From positions 62,001 through 126,000 of the forward strand of contig FZRB01000002.1 of assembly GCA_900199595.1 (NCBI GenBank): 64,000 nt of DNA, read 5' to 3'. This DNA comes from Lachnospiraceae bacterium (lineage in GTDB: Bacteria > Bacillota > Clostridia > Lachnospirales > Lachnospiraceae). Shown here piece after piece: positions 62,523 to 64,000 of this stretch. The notes below the pieces were generated by a model, which saw nothing but the letters and a program-made list of their open reading frames with translations, ran no database searches and was not told where the DNA came from. How positions within the stretch are numbered: position 1 is the stretch's first letter; each line of letters opens with the position of its first letter. The position numbers were made by a program, and so were the translations under genes.

Positions 62523-63266
62523 ATGGATTTTAACAAAGAATTTTTTTATAAAGAATTTGTTCAGAGAGAGAATGAATTTATTAGAGCCCCTTATAATCCG
62601 GAGATAGAATTCTACAGCACCATAAAGGCCGGAAATGTAGACAAAGTCAGGGAATTATGCAATGATCCTCTGGTGGATAAGCCCGGTCTGGGAAAGCTTT
62701 CAGAGGACCCACTTCAGAATCTGAAGTTCCATTTTGTAATAACCACAGCCCTTGTTGCCAGATACTGCATAGAGGGCGGTATGGATCTTTCAGATGCGTA
62801 TGGCCTAAGTGATTATTTCATCCAAAAAGCAGATAAATGTAAGAAAACCTCAGACATTTCCAAGCTGCATCCCGAGATGTGCATTGAATATGCCAAAAGA
62901 ATGCGAAGTCTCAGAAAGCATTCCATCTGTTCTGTTCAGATAGCCCAGTGCATTGACTATATATATGATCATCTTCATGCACGTATCACAGTTGATGATC
63001 TGGCGGAGCATGTCCACCTGAATCAAAGCTACCTGTCACGACTCTTCAAAAAAGAGGTTGGTACTTCCATAAGCGAATATATCCGCCGACAGAAGCTTGA
63101 AACCGCAAAAAATATGCTGGTCTATTCAGATTACAGGCCGGCAGAGATTGCTTCTATTCTGGCATTTCCAAGCCAGAGCTACTTTACAGAGATTTTTCAT
63201 AAATATACAGGACTCACCCCGAAGGAATACCGAAAGCAGCATTTCCAGGAAAGCGTGAGTAAATAG
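62523..63266 (+). CDS. AraC-family transcriptional regulator
   Basis: A 247-residue regulator. The C-terminus (about 140-240) is an AraC/XylS DNA-binding domain with two HTH motifs: VDDLAEHVHLNQSYLSRLFKKE and PAEIASILAFPSQSYFTEIFHK, ending in TGLTPKEYR. The N-terminal part (STIKAGNVDKVRELC, LKFHFVITTALVARYCIEGGM) is a sensor region seen in related Lachnospiraceae regulators. GGAG precedes the start. It is divergent from the GH16 glucanase gene with 254 bases between, so control of that gene by a sugar signal is plausible but inferred. Confidence 0.88.
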   Translation: MDFNKEFFYKEFVQRENEFIRAPYNPEIEFYSTIKAGNVDKVRELCNDPLVDKPGLGKLSEDPLQNLKFHFVITTALVARYCIEGGMDLSDAYGLSDYFIQKADKCKKTSDISKLHPEMCIEYAKRMRSLRKHSICSVQIAQCIDYIYDHLHARITVDDLAEHVHLNQSYLSRLFKKEVGTSISEYIRRQKLETAKNMLVYSDYRPAEIASILAFPSQSYFTEIFHKYTGLTPKEYRKQHFQESVSK

Positions 63267-63319
63267 AAGGAAAGATACCTAAAGATTTTAATGATATCCA
63301 GGTGTCTTCCTTTCTTGTT
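63265..63319 (+). terminator. Hairpin at the end of the AraC-type gene
   Basis: AGAAGGAAAGATACCT (63265-63280) pairs, with wobbles, to AGGTGTCTTCCTTTCT (63300-63315), followed by TGTTT. The stem overlaps the stop codon. Confidence 0.6.
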
Positions 63320-63641
63320 TAGTTTACATAAGGTCGTTTACATCAATCATTTTTTTACATTTTGCTTCGTCTTTTTTACCAAAAAAATTTGTGCACATTT
63401 CCAATCTTTTTGCTTGTCTTTTTCGCAATTTATTTCGATGTTTGAAAAATAAAACAAATTTTTTCAGGCAAACCACTTTATTCTGTATTTCAATTTCCAC
63501 AGAAAAAATGCTCTAAAAAAATGCAACAATATGTTTCGCAACATAACGTTGCATTCAGGGCATTGTTTTTCATATCTTGATTTTGCTAACATTTTTATAC
63601 ACATTTTACAAATCAGCAATATCAACAAATGGAGGATAAAA
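63320..63641. other. AT-rich gap with one hairpin
   Basis: No gene was seen here. GTTTACAT occurs twice near the left edge (around 63322 and 63336). A nested hairpin lies at 63521-63554 (ATGCAAC/GTTGCAT enclosing TATGTT/AACATA). The rest is AT-rich and may hold the promoter of the last gene, though none is clear. Confidence 0.5.
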
Positions 63642-64000
63642 ATGAGCAAAATATCAAGTAAAGAAACTATAAAAACCAGACCAAAAGATAGGAAACAAAG
63701 TTATCATGATATTTATGACAGAATTTTCAAAAGAATCATTACTTTATCTTCGCCTACCATAATCAGATTCATCAACGGCCTGTTTGACACTGATTATCCC
63801 ACATCGAGTAAAGTAACATATAACTGGACAGAAAATGTAGATGACAAGCTTATCCGAACCATTGCTGACACTATACTGACCATCGATAATAAAGACAGTT
63901 ATCATGTCGAAGCTCAATCATATAGAGATGATAATTCTATTATACTAAGGGTATTTGACTATGGTTACAGGCATGCATTAAAACGTCCCGAAAATATATT
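63642..64000 (+). CDS. Partial Rpn/PD-(D/E)XK nuclease-like protein
   Basis: The 5' 119 codons of a gene cut by the window edge, with GGAGG nine bases before the start. The translation includes LFDTDYPTSSKV, a stretch of hydrophobic and acidic residues, and YHVEAQSYRDDNSIILRVFDYGY. The HVEAQ...D...RVFDY pattern is like the E-x-Q core and following region of Rpn (recombination-promoting nuclease)/PDDEXK transposase-like proteins. Those can be mobile and are often repeated in genomes. The call rests on half a protein and is tentative. Confidence 0.6.
   Translation, partial: MSKISSKETIKTRPKDRKQSYHDIYDRIFKRIITLSSPTIIRFINGLFDTDYPTSSKVTYNWTENVDDKLIRTIADTILTIDNKDSYHVEAQSYRDDNSIILRVFDYGYRHALKRPENI

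Noticed and set aside
62374-62607. Small frame overlapping the AraC-type gene start
   Set aside because: No SD, AT-rich composition, and overlap with a well-supported gene.

Overview
The window looks like chromosomal DNA of a low-GC Gram-positive anaerobe of the family Lachnospiraceae (Butyrivibrio/Roseburia-like). This is inferred from a stand-alone PurO-type IMP cyclohydrolase beside a stand-alone AICAR transformylase, a glmS ribozyme, a large Gram-positive SRP RNA, the dnaX-ybaB-recR order, and many secreted proteins with choline-binding-like, InlB-like, BspA-like LRR and CBM modules. No species can be named from sequence alone. Most genes are housekeeping. There is one intact insertion sequence, and no CRISPR array or prophage was seen.

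Layout. 1-2.2 kb: last steps of purine synthesis (+). 2.2-12.1 kb (-): a GH25 lysozyme, lysA, and a two-gene operon of secreted LRR/InlB-repeat surface proteins, faced by a divergent double-HTH regulator (12.3-13.7 kb). 13.9-20.6 kb (-): a membrane-anchored protein of unknown function with pfkA, then recR, ybaB and dnaX. 20.8-30.3 kb: an ICMT-like membrane methyltransferase, a TetR-controlled RND pump with a coiled-coil insertion, a GGDEF-GGDEF-EAL protein and phosphoglucomutase. 30.4-33.5 kb: murG behind a strongly structured leader, with an IS4-type element inserted in its terminator. 33.5-41.0 kb (-): small membrane protein, HD hydrolase, SRP RNA, transglutaminase-LRR protein, rsmA, tadA, a secreted propeller-like protein, tRNA-Gly and tatD. 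41.1-46.1 kb (+): aminotransferase, malQ, plsC, a membrane protein and a CPBP protease. 46.1-50.4 kb (-): ddl, comF and recD2.

50.4-57.8 kb (-) has two operons of interest. One encodes a DivIVA-like coiled-coil protein with a cysteine every 11 residues, a PocR/GAF/PAS-like sensor with no output domain, and MreB; it lies between two terminators and is the best candidate here for an undescribed system. The other is glmS, a GlmU-C-like hexapeptide protein and glmM (hexosamine synthesis), headed by a glmS ribozyme with an enlarged P1 arm and a duplicated P1 strand. 58.4-62.3 kb (-) encodes a 1293-residue GH16 glucanase whose catalytic domain is interrupted by two near-identical carbohydrate-binding modules; an AraC regulator is divergent. 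The window ends in a truncated Rpn/PD-(D/E)XK-like gene.

Intergenic regions carry several structured elements: an 80-bp repeat present upstream of both lysA and glmS, a cloverleaf-like palindrome in the murG leader, a 236-bp inverted-repeat element next to tRNA-Gly, and a two-hairpin repeat beside two terminators.
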